64,000 nucleotides of DNA, taken from Gammaproteobacteria bacterium. GTDB lineage: Bacteria; Pseudomonadota; Gammaproteobacteria; Pseudomonadales; UBA5518. The notes beneath the pieces are model-generated. The model saw nothing but the letters and a program-made list of their open reading frames with translations. It made no database searches and had not been told where the DNA came from. Location of the stretch: positions 744,001 through 808,000 of the forward strand of contig JADKDK010000004.1 of assembly GCA_016718385.1 (NCBI GenBank). Direction: 5' to 3'. Both the position numbers and the translations under genes were made by a program. Positions 7,098 to 15,906 of this stretch are shown here, piece by piece; positions within the stretch are counted from its first letter, which is position 1; the number at the start of each line of letters is the position of its first letter.

Positions 7098-9308
7098 ATG
7101 CGCAAGGCAAGGGGTATGTGGTTCCTGGGGGCGGCCGCGGCCGCTCCTGCGGCGGCGCTCGCCGCAGCGGCGCAAGCGCCCTCGTCGGTGATCGAGGAGG
7201 TCCGGATCGTGGGCCAGCGCGCCGAGGCGCGCCACCTGACCGGATCGGCCTTTGCGATAAATGCCGAGGAGCTGAAGAAGTTCTCCCAGACCGACATCAA
7301 CCGCGTGCTGCGCGCCGTTCCCGGCGTTTACATGCGCGAGGAGGAGGGCTACGGCCTGCGGCCGAACATCGGCATCCGCGGTTCCGGCGCCGAGCGCAGC
7401 AGCAAGATCAGCCTGATGGAAGACGGCGTGCTGATCGCCCCCGCTCCCTATGCGGACCCCGCCGCGTATTACTTCCCCACGGCGGGCCGTATGTCCGCCA
7501 TCGAGGTGCTGAAGGGCCCCGAGACCATGCGCTACGGCCCGTTCACGGTCGGCGGCGCGATGAACATGGTCTCCACCCCTATCCCGCGCCAGGCGGGCGG
7601 GCGCGTGCTCGCCGAAGTCGGTGGCAACGGCGAACAGCGCGTGATGGGCAACTACGGCGCCGGCGCCGAGCAGTACGGCTGGCTGCTGGAGACGGTGCAG
7701 CACCAGGCCGACGGTTTTCACGATATCGACCGCAGCGGCAAGGACACCGGCTTCGAGATCGAGGACTACGTCGCCAAGGCGCGGCTGAACTCGGCCGAGG
7801 GCGCGCGCTTCCATCAGCAGCTGGACGTGAAGCTGCAGTACTCCGAGGAGACCTCCAACGCCTCCTACCTGGGGCTCAGCGACGAGGATTTCGACCGCGA
7901 CGAGAACCGCCGCTACGGGCTCTCGGCGCTCGACGAGATGACGAACGAGCACCAGGGTTACAGCGCGCGCTACCGTTTCGAGTTCAGCGAACAGCTGGGG
8001 CTGAACCTGCTGTGGTATCGCAACGAGTTCACGCGCGACTGGTTCAAGCTCGACCGCGTGAGCGCGCAGTCGATGAGCGGGATCATCTCCGCCATCAACA
8101 CCGGCGCGGCGACGGCGCCTCTCTACCAGGGCTGGCTCGATGGCACGCTGGACGTGAACAACGTCGAGATCAAGCACAACAACCGCGATTACGAGGCCGA
8201 GGGTCTGCAGTTCACGCTGGATGCCCGTTTCGCCACCGGCGCCTGGGAGCACGAGCTGGAGTTCGGCGCGCGGCGTCACGAGGACGAGATCGACCGCTAC
8301 CAGCCGGTGGAGCGCTACAACCAGGTCGCCGGCAGCCTGGTCTATGTCAGCACGCTCGCGCCGACCTCGGCATCCAACAATGCCGTGGGCACCGGCGACG
8401 CCGATTCCTTCTGGCTGCTGGATCGCATCACGCACGGCGCGCTGACGCTGGTGCCGCTGATCCGCGTCGAGGACATCGAGACGCGCAATCGCCAGTGGAG
8501 CAACGATCCGGCGCGCGCCGGCGCGCCGTCGGTGAAGGGCAACCGCCTCAGCAACGAGACCAGCCTGGGACTGGGCGCCACCTGGGATATCGATGGCCAC
8601 TGGCAGTTGCTCGCCGGTGTGCACGAGGGCTTCGCGCCGCCGGGGGCCGATTCGGTCGACGGCACCGAGGCCGAGGAGAGCCTCAACTACGAGGGCGGCG
8701 TGCGCTACACCGACGAGCGCTACAGCGCCGACGCGATCTTCTTCTACAGCGACTACACCAACACCATCAAGAACTGCTCCGTGGCCAATCCCTGCACGGG
8801 CGGCCAGACCGTCGGGACCGAGAGCCTCGGCGAGTCGGAAATCCAGGGCGTCGAGATCGGCCTGAACACCGGGTTCGACGGTCCGGCGGGGACCACGTGG
8901 CCGCTGCGCTTCTCCTACACCTGGACCGACGCCGAGGTGACGGAGGATTCCGAGACCCGCAACGTGCTGGAGGGGGATACCCTGGCGGATATCCCCGAGC
9001 AGGTGGCCGCGCTCAGCCTGGGCGTGGTGCATCCGTCCGGTTGGGACAGCTACCTGAACGCCTCGTACTACGACCAGACCTGTTCCACCTACACCTGCGA
9101 CCGCGCCGGCGTCGATGACCGCTTCCTGCGCACCGACGATCTGTTCCTGGTCGACTGGACGGCCGGTTACCGCCTGTTCGAGGGGCTGCGGGTCTATGCG
9201 AAGCTCAACAACCTCTTCGACGAACAGGTGATCGTGTCGCGCAAGCCCGATGGGGCGCGCGCCAACATGCCGCGCACGGCCTACCTCGGCGCCGACTGGA
9301 GCTTCTGA
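7098..9308 (+). CDS. TonB-dependent outer-membrane receptor, FecA-like
   Basis: A 736-residue receptor that would import a chelate across the outer membrane using TonB energy. It has a signal peptide (residues 1-25, Ala-rich), a short segment SSVIEEVRIVGQR where a TonB box would lie, and a plug domain to about residue 160 with NRVLRAVPGVYMREEEG, RPNIGIRGSG and IEVLKGPETMRYGP. The beta barrel ends in LGADWSF with the terminal Phe. The plug phrase SLMEDGVLIAPAPYADPAAYYFP is typical of Fe(III)-dicitrate (FecA) type receptors, so ferric citrate or a similar siderophore is the likely substrate. There is no signalling extension and no nearby FecIR or ABC genes, so regulation is not visible beyond a weak upstream palindrome. 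Confidence 0.92.
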   Translation: MRKARGMWFLGAAAAAPAAALAAAAQAPSSVIEEVRIVGQRAEARHLTGSAFAINAEELKKFSQTDINRVLRAVPGVYMREEEGYGLRPNIGIRGSGAERSSKISLMEDGVLIAPAPYADPAAYYFPTAGRMSAIEVLKGPETMRYGPFTVGGAMNMVSTPIPRQAGGRVLAEVGGNGEQRVMGNYGAGAEQYGWLLETVQHQADGFHDIDRSGKDTGFEIEDYVAKARLNSAEGARFHQQLDVKLQYSEETSNASYLGLSDEDFDRDENRRYGLSALDEMTNEHQGYSARYRFEFSEQLGLNLLWYRNEFTRDWFKLDRVSAQSMSGIISAINTGAATAPLYQGWLDGTLDVNNVEIKHNNRDYEAEGLQFTLDARFATGAWEHELEFGARRHEDEIDRYQPVERYNQVAGSLVYVSTLAPTSASNNAVGTGDADSFWLLDRITHGALTLVPLIRVEDIETRNRQWSNDPARAGAPSVKGNRLSNETSLGLGATWDIDGHWQLLAGVHEGFAPPGADSVDGTEAEESLNYEGGVRYTDERYSADAIFFYSDYTNTIKNCSVANPCTGGQTVGTESLGESEIQGVEIGLNTGFDGPAGTTWPLRFSYTWTDAEVTEDSETRNVLEGDTLADIPEQVAALSLGVVHPSGWDSYLNASYYDQTCSTYTCDRAGVDDRFLRTDDLFLVDWTAGYRLFEGLRVYAKLNNLFDEQVIVSRKPDGARANMPRTAYLGADWSF

Positions 9309-9324
9309 CGCTACCGCCCACCCC

Positions 9325-9405
9325 GTGGATCCGGATTCATCCGGACAAAGCCCGCCGTAGGTCCGCTTTCAAGCGGACATTGTCCGGATGAATCCGGACC
9401 TACGG
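9325..9405. repeat. REP/REPIN cluster (three GTGG/GTAG-headed palindromes)
   Basis: Three units are seen: gtggatccggattcatccgg (9325 on), gtaggtccgctttcaagcgg (9357 on), and an inverted copy ending ccggacctac at about 9405. The last two face each other head-out, forming a REPIN. Stems differ (ccgga/tccgg, ccgct/agcgg) but remain self-complementary. Confidence 0.8.
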
Positions 9406-9456
9406 TTGTTCGGTTTGCGGCGCGACAGCGCACCGCAAATCGGGGTGCACGGCCGC

Positions 9457-9837
9457 TCAGCCCGCCATGCCGTTCTGGAACTGGGCCAGGTCGAAGTAGT
9501 CGCGCCAGGCCTGGATCTTGCCCTCGCGCAGCTCGAACACGCCCATCACCGGCAGTTCGACCCAGCGCTCCCCGACCTGGAAGCGGTCGGTGCGCTCGTT
9601 CATCACGATGCCCGCCGCCGCGTTCTCCGCGCTGTGGTGCACCACGAATTCCATCGCCTGCGCCATGCCGAGGAAGCCGCCGATCATGGTGCGGATCGCC
9701 TCGATGCCGCGGTTCGGCGGGTCGATCGGCACATTGGTGTAGACCGCGTCGTCGTGGAAGAAGCTCACGATGTGATCGACGTCCTCGGTCTTCCACGCGG
9801 CGATGAAGCGGTCGACGAGTTCGGTGTTGGCGCTCAT
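9457..9837 (-). CDS. NTF2-like / limonene-1,2-epoxide hydrolase family protein
   Basis: A 126-residue small alpha+beta barrel protein. It begins NTELVDRFIAAWKTEDVDHI followed by VSFFHDDAVYTNVPIDP, and ends RVGVFELREGKI-like with WRDYFD, which is the signature of the limonene-1,2-epoxide hydrolase/SnoaL branch of the NTF2 superfamily. The W-R-D-Y-F-D end contains the Arg and Asp that, in epoxide hydrolases, form the Asp-Arg-Asp triad. Activity on an epoxide is possible but not shown. It is divergent from the GFA-VOC gene (76 bases between starts), and REP elements lie on its 3' side. Confidence 0.85.
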   Translation of the reverse strand: MSANTELVDRFIAAWKTEDVDHIVSFFHDDAVYTNVPIDPPNRGIEAIRTMIGGFLGMAQAMEFVVHHSAENAAAGIVMNERTDRFQVGERWVELPVMGVFELREGKIQAWRDYFDLAQFQNGMAG

Positions 9838-9913
9838 GGGGGGGCTCCTGCGTGTTTATTGCTGCGGGCGCCGAGCGTAGCATGGGCAGCGCGGCAATTC
9901 GAAGGAGAACGCC

Positions 9914-10654
9914 ATGGCCAGCGGTCACTGCCTGTGCGGCCGGATCCGTTTCGTCACGGAGGGCGAGCCGCAGTGGGTCGCTTACTGCCACTGCCCGAGT
10001 TGCCGTCGCCACAGCGGCGCGCCGGTCGCCTGCTTCGTGAACTTCCCGCTCGAGCGGGTGCGATTCGAGGGCGAGCCGGCGCGTTACGCCTCATCGCCCG
10101 GCGTCACGCGCAGCCACTGCGCCCACTGCGGCACGTCTATCGCTTACGAGACGGCGGGGCGCCGGGGCGAGATCGACCTCTACCTGAGCGCGTTCGCCGA
10201 GCCCGAGCGCTTCGAGCCGCAGGCGCACGTGTACTTCGGCGAGCGCCTCCCGTGGTTCGACACGCGCGACCGCTTGCCGCGCGCGGCTGTCACCGAGTTT
10301 CCGCCGACGCCGCCCGGGCGCCTGGCCGGCTTCATCATCGACTGCCAGAACGCGGACCTGCAGGCGGCGGCCGCGTTCTGGAGCGCGGCGCTCGGCATGC
10401 CGATGCGCCAGCTCCCCGACGAGGAGGGCGGCAAGTACGTGCGCCTCGTCGATGCCGGCGGGCTGCACATCGAGGTGCAGGCGGTGGATCACCCCAGCCG
10501 CGTGCACCTCGACATCGCCAGCGAGGACGTGGAGGCGGAGGTGCGCCGCCTCGAGGCGCTGGGCGCCACGCGCGTGGCCCAGGTGCACAGCTGGTGGGTG
10601 ATGGAGGCACCCACCGGGCAGCGTTTCTGCGTGGTGCGTGCCGTGCTCCCGTAG
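9914..10654 (+). CDS. Fusion of GFA (glutathione-dependent formaldehyde-activating-like) and VOC/glyoxalase-like domains
   Basis: A 246-residue two-domain protein. Residues 1-125 are a GFA/CENP-V zinc-binding domain, with GHCLCGRIRF, YCHCPSCRRHSGAP and HCAHCGTSIAYE giving the usual Cys pairs for two zinc sites. Residues 133-246 look like a VOC (glyoxalase-like) domain: GFIIDCQNADLQAAAAFW, SAALGMP and HLDIASEDVEAEVRRLEALG. Only one VOC half is present, so dimerisation would be needed for a full metal site. Function is unknown; GFA domains act on small thiol adducts and VOC domains on varied small molecules. The TAG stop at 10652-10654 lies inside the GTAG head of a REP element. The ATG is preceded by gaaggag. 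Confidence 0.85.
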   Translation: MASGHCLCGRIRFVTEGEPQWVAYCHCPSCRRHSGAPVACFVNFPLERVRFEGEPARYASSPGVTRSHCAHCGTSIAYETAGRRGEIDLYLSAFAEPERFEPQAHVYFGERLPWFDTRDRLPRAAVTEFPPTPPGRLAGFIIDCQNADLQAAAAFWSAALGMPMRQLPDEEGGKYVRLVDAGGLHIEVQAVDHPSRVHLDIASEDVEAEVRRLEALGATRVAQVHSWWVMEAPTGQRFCVVRAVLP

Positions 10655-10697
10655 GTCCGGTTTCAACCGGACAGTGTTCACGTGAATGCGGACCTGG
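10651..10697. repeat. REP element overlapping the end of the GFA-VOC gene
   Basis: gtaggtccggtttcaaccgg begins at 10651 and supplies the TAG stop of the upstream gene. A second, degenerate inverted unit (tgaatgcggacct) follows at about 10684-10697, making a decayed REPIN. Confidence 0.75.
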
Positions 10698-10807
10698 CGC
10701 GGTTCGCCATTGCGCAGCAAACGGGGCGAGGTTGCCGAGTCGTAAGGTGAATTCCTCGCCGCGGCGTGCGATGCTCGTGCCACTGCCCGCGCCCAGGAAG
10801 AACTTCG

Positions 10808-11920
10808 ATGAGCATCCAGACCGAATCCCGCCAGGCGCTGCGTGAACTGATCGCGCTGCTGCAGGAGGCCGACGAACGCTGGGCCGGGCCCGAGTGGAAC
10901 CTGGGCTCGGCCGAGGACGTCGCCGGCGCCCACCGCGCGCTGATGCACATGCTGGAAGGCGGTCTGGTCGGCATGTTCGAGAGCGACCCGGCGCACCCGC
11001 AGTTCCGCCGCATCGTCACGCCCTCGCGAAAGTTCACCGGCGACAACGCCGATGCTATCTATTTCGACGCGCCGGTCAGCGCGGATCACGTCTACACGGT
11101 GCGCGGCGACATGGACGGCGCGGTCTACGTCTCGATCACGCTCGAGGTGGGCACCGCGGATGGCAGCCTGGGCAGCCAGACCGCGGGCGTGATCAACGAC
11201 ACGATGTTCGACGTCGATGCCACGGGCAACTTCACCATCCGCCTGGGTGGCGCGCCGGCCGCGCGCAACTGGCTGGCGCTGCCGGCGGGCGTCTCGCGCA
11301 TCACCACGCGCCACTACTACGAGGAGGCGCGGACCGCCGCGGACGACCCGGCGCGCGGCCCCCGGCTCGCGATCACGGCCGACGACGTGAGGGCGCCGCC
11401 GGCGCCCGCGGGCGATGCGGACGTGGCGGAGGGCATCCGCCGCGTGGCGCAGTTCGTGCGCAGTCGCACCCTGCTGCAGCCGCCGATGACGCAGCGCGAG
11501 CCGCCGGCCTTCCTGTCGCTGGTGCCGAACCAGTTCGTCGCGCCGGTGCCGCCGGGCGACATGGGGCTCGCCGCCTTCGACGCGTACTACTCGATGGCAC
11601 CGTTCTTCCTGGGGCCGGACCAGGCACTGGTGATGACCGGGCGCTGGCCCGATTGCCGTTTCGCGAACGTCAGCCTGTGGAACCGCTTCCAGCAGACCCT
11701 CGATTACGCCAACCGCAGCGTCTCGCTGAACCGGCGCCAGACACAGCTCGAGGCGGACGGCAGCTTCCGCATCGTGCTGGCGCACCGCGATCCCGGCTGT
11801 CCCAACTGGCTCGATACCGAGGGCCATGCCTTCGGCCTGGTGTTCTGGCGCTACTTCCTGCCGGCGGGGCCGGTGGAGACCCCGCGCGCCGAGCTCGTCT
11901 CCCTGGCATCCATGCGCTGA
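10808..11920 (+). CDS. DUF1214 domain-containing protein
   Basis: A 370-residue protein of unknown function. The C-terminal part has the DUF1214 pattern: RFANVSLWNRFQQTLDYANR, VSLNRRQTQLEADGSFRIVL, then AHRDPGCPNWLDTEGHAFG and VFWRYFLPAGP. The N-terminal part (MSIQTESRQALRELIALLQE) is helical, with an RGDMDGAVYVSITLE beta section. No signal peptide is seen, unlike many DUF1254/DUF1214 proteins, so it is probably cytoplasmic. DUF1214 proteins often sit beside lipid or steroid degradation genes, which fits the next gene, an acyl-CoA synthetase. The ATG at 10808 was chosen over an upstream in-frame ATG because conserved sequence begins there. Confidence 0.85.
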   Translation: MSIQTESRQALRELIALLQEADERWAGPEWNLGSAEDVAGAHRALMHMLEGGLVGMFESDPAHPQFRRIVTPSRKFTGDNADAIYFDAPVSADHVYTVRGDMDGAVYVSITLEVGTADGSLGSQTAGVINDTMFDVDATGNFTIRLGGAPAARNWLALPAGVSRITTRHYYEEARTAADDPARGPRLAITADDVRAPPAPAGDADVAEGIRRVAQFVRSRTLLQPPMTQREPPAFLSLVPNQFVAPVPPGDMGLAAFDAYYSMAPFFLGPDQALVMTGRWPDCRFANVSLWNRFQQTLDYANRSVSLNRRQTQLEADGSFRIVLAHRDPGCPNWLDTEGHAFGLVFWRYFLPAGPVETPRAELVSLASMR

Positions 11921-12002
11921 AACAGGGCCGAGCTGTCGCGCGCTTGGGCTTCGGCTCGAGGCCGGTTATGATCTGCCCATAACAAGACATGGGGTCTGGC
12001 TG

Positions 12003-13817
12003 ATGCCGGTGCCGCGCGAACAAACCCAGGCGATCATGGACCGGCGCGTCCAGGCCGCCATGACCGTGGATCCCGCCGCCGAATTCACCATCGCCGACAA
12101 GTTCGAGGAAATCGTCGCGCGCCACGGCGCGCGTCCCTTCCTGATCGCGGGCGAGGAATCGCTCAGTTACGCCGAAGTCAACCGTCGCGCCAACGGGGTC
12201 GCCCATGCGGCGCTCGCGCTGGGGCTCGCGAAGGGCGACACCTGCGCGGTGTCGCTGGACAACCGGCCGGAATTCTTCGTGGCCTGGTTCGGCCTGGTGA
12301 AGGCGGGCATACTGCCGGCGTTCCTGAACACCAACGTCAGCGGGCGTCCGCTCGCGCATGCGCTCGCGATCACCGGGGCGAAGGCCTGCATCGTGGGCGA
12401 CGAGGCGCTGGCGCGCTTCGAGGCGGTGGAATCGCGCGCCGCGGGTGTGCCGCTGTGGCGCTGGCCCGATGCGATGTATCCGGCGACGCCGGAACTCGCC
12501 GCGCTGTGCGCGCTGGATTTTTCCGCGCATGCCGCGCAGGCCGGCGCGCAGGACCTGCCGCGCGCGGCGCGCGCCGGGATCCGCTGCCGCGACACCGCGG
12601 TCTATGTCTTCACCTCCGGCACCACCGGCCTGCCCAAGGCGGCCCTGAACAGCCACTGGCGCTGGCTGAGCTCGGGCGAGCAGATGCGAGTCACCGTGAA
12701 CGCCACCGAGCAGGACGTGTTCTATTGCGTGCTCCCGCTCTACCACAGCGCGGCCGGCATGTCGCTCACGGCCAACGCCCTCAGTGCGGGCGCGGCGATC
12801 GTGATGCGCCGGCGCTTCAGCGCCAGCGCCTTCTGGGGCGAGGTACGACGGCATCGCGTCACGGTGTGCCAGTACATCGGGGAGATCTGCCGCTACCTGC
12901 TCAACCAGCCGCCGCGTCCCGACGACCGCGCGCACACGCTGCGTGCGATGACCGGCGCCGGCCTGTCGGCGGATGTGTGGGAGCGCTTCCAGGCCCGTTT
13001 CGGGGTGGCGCAGATCTTCGAGGGCTGGGGCTCGACCGAGGCGAACACCAACCTGATGAACCTCGACAACCGCATTGGTTCGTGCGGACGCATCCCGTAT
13101 TTCGAGCGCAGCAACCTCAGGCTGGCGCGCTACGACATCGAGAGCGGCACCCATCCGCGCGACGCCGCGGGCCTGATGATTCCGTGCCGCCCCGGGGAGG
13201 TGGGAGAAGTGCTGGGGCTGATCAGTTCCCCGGCACCCGGCATGTACGGCGCCGTGTTCGAGGGTTACACCTCGGCCGAGGACACCGAGAAGAAGATCCT
13301 GCGCAACGTGTTCGTCGCCGGTGATGCGTGGTGGAGCTCGGGCGACCTGATGCGCTACGACGAGGACGGCTATTTCTTCTTCGTGGACCGCATCGGCGAC
13401 ACCTTCCGCTGGAAGTCGGAGAACGTCTCGACCCAGGAGGTCGCCGACGCCATCGGCGATTTCCCGGGCATCGAGACCATCAATGTCTACGGCGTGCACG
13501 TGCCCGGGCAGGAGGGCCGCGCGGGCATGGCGGCGCTGGTGCTGCAGCCGGGCTGCACGCTGGACGCCGCGGCATTCCATGCGCACTGCCGCGCCCGCCT
13601 GCCTTTCTATGCCATACCGCTGTTCCTGCGCCTCAGCGCCCAGGCCGACATCACCGCCACCTTCAAGCTGCGCAAGGTCGACCTGCAGCGCGAGGGTTAT
13701 GATCCGGCACGCGTGCGCGAGCCGCTGCTGGTGCTCGACGATGCCGCCGGCGGCTACGTGCCGTACTCGAAAGAGGCGCTCGAACGGCTGGGCGTGGCAC
13801 CGTTTGCGGGGGATTGA
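12003..13817 (+). CDS. Long/very-long-chain acyl-CoA synthetase, FATP-like
   Basis: A 604-residue member of the ANL adenylating superfamily. It should activate a fatty acid or similar carboxylate with ATP to an acyl-CoA. Visible motifs are the P-loop-like YVFTSGTTGLPKAALNSH, PLYHSAAGMSL, the FATP-type FWGEVRRHRVTVCQYIGEI, YLLNQPPR, IFEGWGSTEAN, and the hinge region GDLMRYDEDGYFFFVDRIGD followed by TFRWKSENVSTQEV. The phrases SASAFWGEVRRHRVT and FRWKGENVST-like are characteristic of FATP/FadD6-type enzymes. The ATG at 12003 follows the DUF1214 gene by 82 bases. It heads the run leading into the DUF1302/DUF1329 envelope module. Confidence 0.92.
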   Translation: MPVPREQTQAIMDRRVQAAMTVDPAAEFTIADKFEEIVARHGARPFLIAGEESLSYAEVNRRANGVAHAALALGLAKGDTCAVSLDNRPEFFVAWFGLVKAGILPAFLNTNVSGRPLAHALAITGAKACIVGDEALARFEAVESRAAGVPLWRWPDAMYPATPELAALCALDFSAHAAQAGAQDLPRAARAGIRCRDTAVYVFTSGTTGLPKAALNSHWRWLSSGEQMRVTVNATEQDVFYCVLPLYHSAAGMSLTANALSAGAAIVMRRRFSASAFWGEVRRHRVTVCQYIGEICRYLLNQPPRPDDRAHTLRAMTGAGLSADVWERFQARFGVAQIFEGWGSTEANTNLMNLDNRIGSCGRIPYFERSNLRLARYDIESGTHPRDAAGLMIPCRPGEVGEVLGLISSPAPGMYGAVFEGYTSAEDTEKKILRNVFVAGDAWWSSGDLMRYDEDGYFFFVDRIGDTFRWKSENVSTQEVADAIGDFPGIETINVYGVHVPGQEGRAGMAALVLQPGCTLDAAAFHAHCRARLPFYAIPLFLRLSAQADITATFKLRKVDLQREGYDPARVREPLLVLDDAAGGYVPYSKEALERLGVAPFAGD

Positions 13818-13942
13818 GCGCTGCCGCGAATGGGGGAAGAATCGGGCCCGGATAATCTGGATCAAGGAATCGCTCGTAGTCGCGGCTAGAATCCGCTACA
13901 AAAGGCATTGCAGCCAACAATAACCTCGAGGGAGATGCGACC

Positions 13943-15877
13943 ATGCACACGACCAGATGCGCTTTGCAGACCACGACACGCCGACGCGCCCTGAGCCGCG
14001 CGATAGCGGTCGCGGCCATGATGACGGCCAGCCACGGCTGGGCCATGCAGTTCGACACCGGCGACAGCGACTTCGAGGTGCGCTGGGACAACACCGCCAA
14101 GTACAACCTGATGCTCCGTGTCGAGGATCAGGATTCGGATATCACCAACAGTTCCAGTCCTTCGCTGTTCGATGACGCGACCCTGGCCTTCGATACCGGC
14201 GTCGTGAGCAATCGCCTCGATCTGCTCTCGGAGTTCGAGCTGGTGTGGAAGAAGAATTTCGGCTTCCGCGTGAGTGGCGCCGGATGGTACGACCACGCCT
14301 ACAGCGGCGACAGCGACCACCCGGGCGTCAACCGGGACTACCGGATCAACGGCCATTACACCGACACCTGGGGCTCCCTCACGGTGCGTCCGGGGCGGTT
14401 CAACGACTACGCGGAAGACTATGCGTACAAGGGCGGCGAACTGCTCGATGCCTTCGTGTTCGCCAACTTCGAGGTTGGCAAGTCCGAGGCCAGCGTGCGC
14501 GCCGGGCGCCACACGCTGTACTGGGGGCAGAGCCTGTTCGCTTCCGGCGCGACCAACGGCATCGCCGGCGCGATGGCGCCCATCGATCAGTCCAAGGGGC
14601 TCGGGGTGCCCGGGTCGGAAGCCAAGGAGCTCTTCCTGCCGACCAACAAGCTGTCGGCTTCGTTCCAGGTCAATTCCAACCTGTCGCTGGTGGGCTATTA
14701 CTCCCTCGAGTGGGAGCCGACGCGCTATGCCGCGCCCGGCAGCTACTTCGCGCTGTCCGAGATCTCGATGGACCAGGCGGAGTTCGCCACGCTGATCGCC
14801 GGTGAGGTCGATCCGGTCACGGGCGCGTTGCTCTCGCAGCGCGCCGGCCTGGTGCAGAACAGTTCCGAGGAGCCCGAAGACGGGGAATGGGGCCTGGGCA
14901 TGCAGTACGTGTTCGAGGACGGCCTCGAACTGGGCCTGTACTACCTCAATTACCACGACAAGGCGCCGCACGGCATCGTCGGCGCGATCAACTATCCCCA
15001 GTTCGTCAGCTCCAGCATCTACAAGGCCAGCCCCGGCTTCCTGCCCCTGATTCCGCTCTTCTGGCCGGCGGATCAACGCGATGAATACCGCGAGTTCGAC
15101 ACCTTCACCGGGGGTGGTTTTCCCGCCCAGGGGGTCGGGCGATTCAAGTGGACCTACCGCGAGGACAATGAGCTGCTGGGCATGAGCCTGGGCAAGGAGA
15201 TGGCCGGCATCTCCTTCGGCATGGATCTCGCGTACCGGCGCGACGTGGCCATCGATTTCGGCCCTGCGGCGCTGCTGCACGTCGAGAGCTACGCGACGCT
15301 GAGCGGCCCGGCGCTGGTCACGGACGCCCAGCGACAGATCGACGCGGGACTCACCGGGCTGGGCGCCGACGTCAGCGCGCCCTTCGACTTCGTTGGCGCC
15401 GACAATGACAGCAACTACGCGGGCGCGACCGGCGACGTGCTGAGCCTGGTGGTGAACGGCCTGGGCTTCCTGAATCCGAACGCGCTGTGGGACGGAGGCT
15501 CCTACGCGATGGAATTCACGGCCACCTCGCTGTTGAACTATGGCGACAACGAGCAGGTCGCCAGCAAGTACATCGACGAGAACGACGTGGCGACCACGAT
15601 CTACGCGGTCTTCTCGCCGCAGTGGTTCCAGGTGGCGCCCAGCCTCGACGTGAGGTTGCCCATGTCGGTGTCCTACGGACTCAACGGCCACTCGCCGCTG
15701 CGCGGCGGCGGCGACCAGTCGCTCGGCATCGCCTCGATCGGCGTGGCGTTCGATTACCAGCAGGTCTGGAACATCGACCTGAAGTACAACATGTTCTTCG
15801 GCGACCAGGACCGCGGCAGCCTCGGCAACCTGATCGACCGCGACAACGTGTCGTTCACGGTCAAGCGCACTTTTTGA
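13943..15877 (+). CDS. DUF1302 family putative outer-membrane protein
   Basis: A 644-residue exported protein. It has a signal peptide with a twin-arginine-like start (TTRRRALSRAIAVAAMMTAS, probable cleavage after SHGWA), then MQFDTGDSDFEVRWDNTAKY, typical of DUF1302. The rest alternates beta-rich segments and ends in FTVKRTF, with a terminal Phe as in outer-membrane barrels. DUF1302 proteins are predicted porin-like proteins and almost always pair with DUF1329, as here (gap 29 bases). The substrate is unknown; the surrounding acyl-CoA synthetases suggest a lipid-like molecule (inference). The start ATG has gaggga upstream. Confidence 0.92.
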   Translation: MHTTRCALQTTTRRRALSRAIAVAAMMTASHGWAMQFDTGDSDFEVRWDNTAKYNLMLRVEDQDSDITNSSSPSLFDDATLAFDTGVVSNRLDLLSEFELVWKKNFGFRVSGAGWYDHAYSGDSDHPGVNRDYRINGHYTDTWGSLTVRPGRFNDYAEDYAYKGGELLDAFVFANFEVGKSEASVRAGRHTLYWGQSLFASGATNGIAGAMAPIDQSKGLGVPGSEAKELFLPTNKLSASFQVNSNLSLVGYYSLEWEPTRYAAPGSYFALSEISMDQAEFATLIAGEVDPVTGALLSQRAGLVQNSSEEPEDGEWGLGMQYVFEDGLELGLYYLNYHDKAPHGIVGAINYPQFVSSSIYKASPGFLPLIPLFWPADQRDEYREFDTFTGGGFPAQGVGRFKWTYREDNELLGMSLGKEMAGISFGMDLAYRRDVAIDFGPAALLHVESYATLSGPALVTDAQRQIDAGLTGLGADVSAPFDFVGADNDSNYAGATGDVLSLVVNGLGFLNPNALWDGGSYAMEFTATSLLNYGDNEQVASKYIDENDVATTIYAVFSPQWFQVAPSLDVRLPMSVSYGLNGHSPLRGGGDQSLGIASIGVAFDYQQVWNIDLKYNMFFGDQDRGSLGNLIDRDNVSFTVKRTF

Positions 15878-15906
15878 GCAGGGAATTCCACAGGAGTAGC
15901 GAGATT

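Noticed and set aside
7026..9032. A 668-codon open frame antisense to the TonB receptor
   Set aside because: The receptor has complete plug and barrel motifs; the antisense frame has none.
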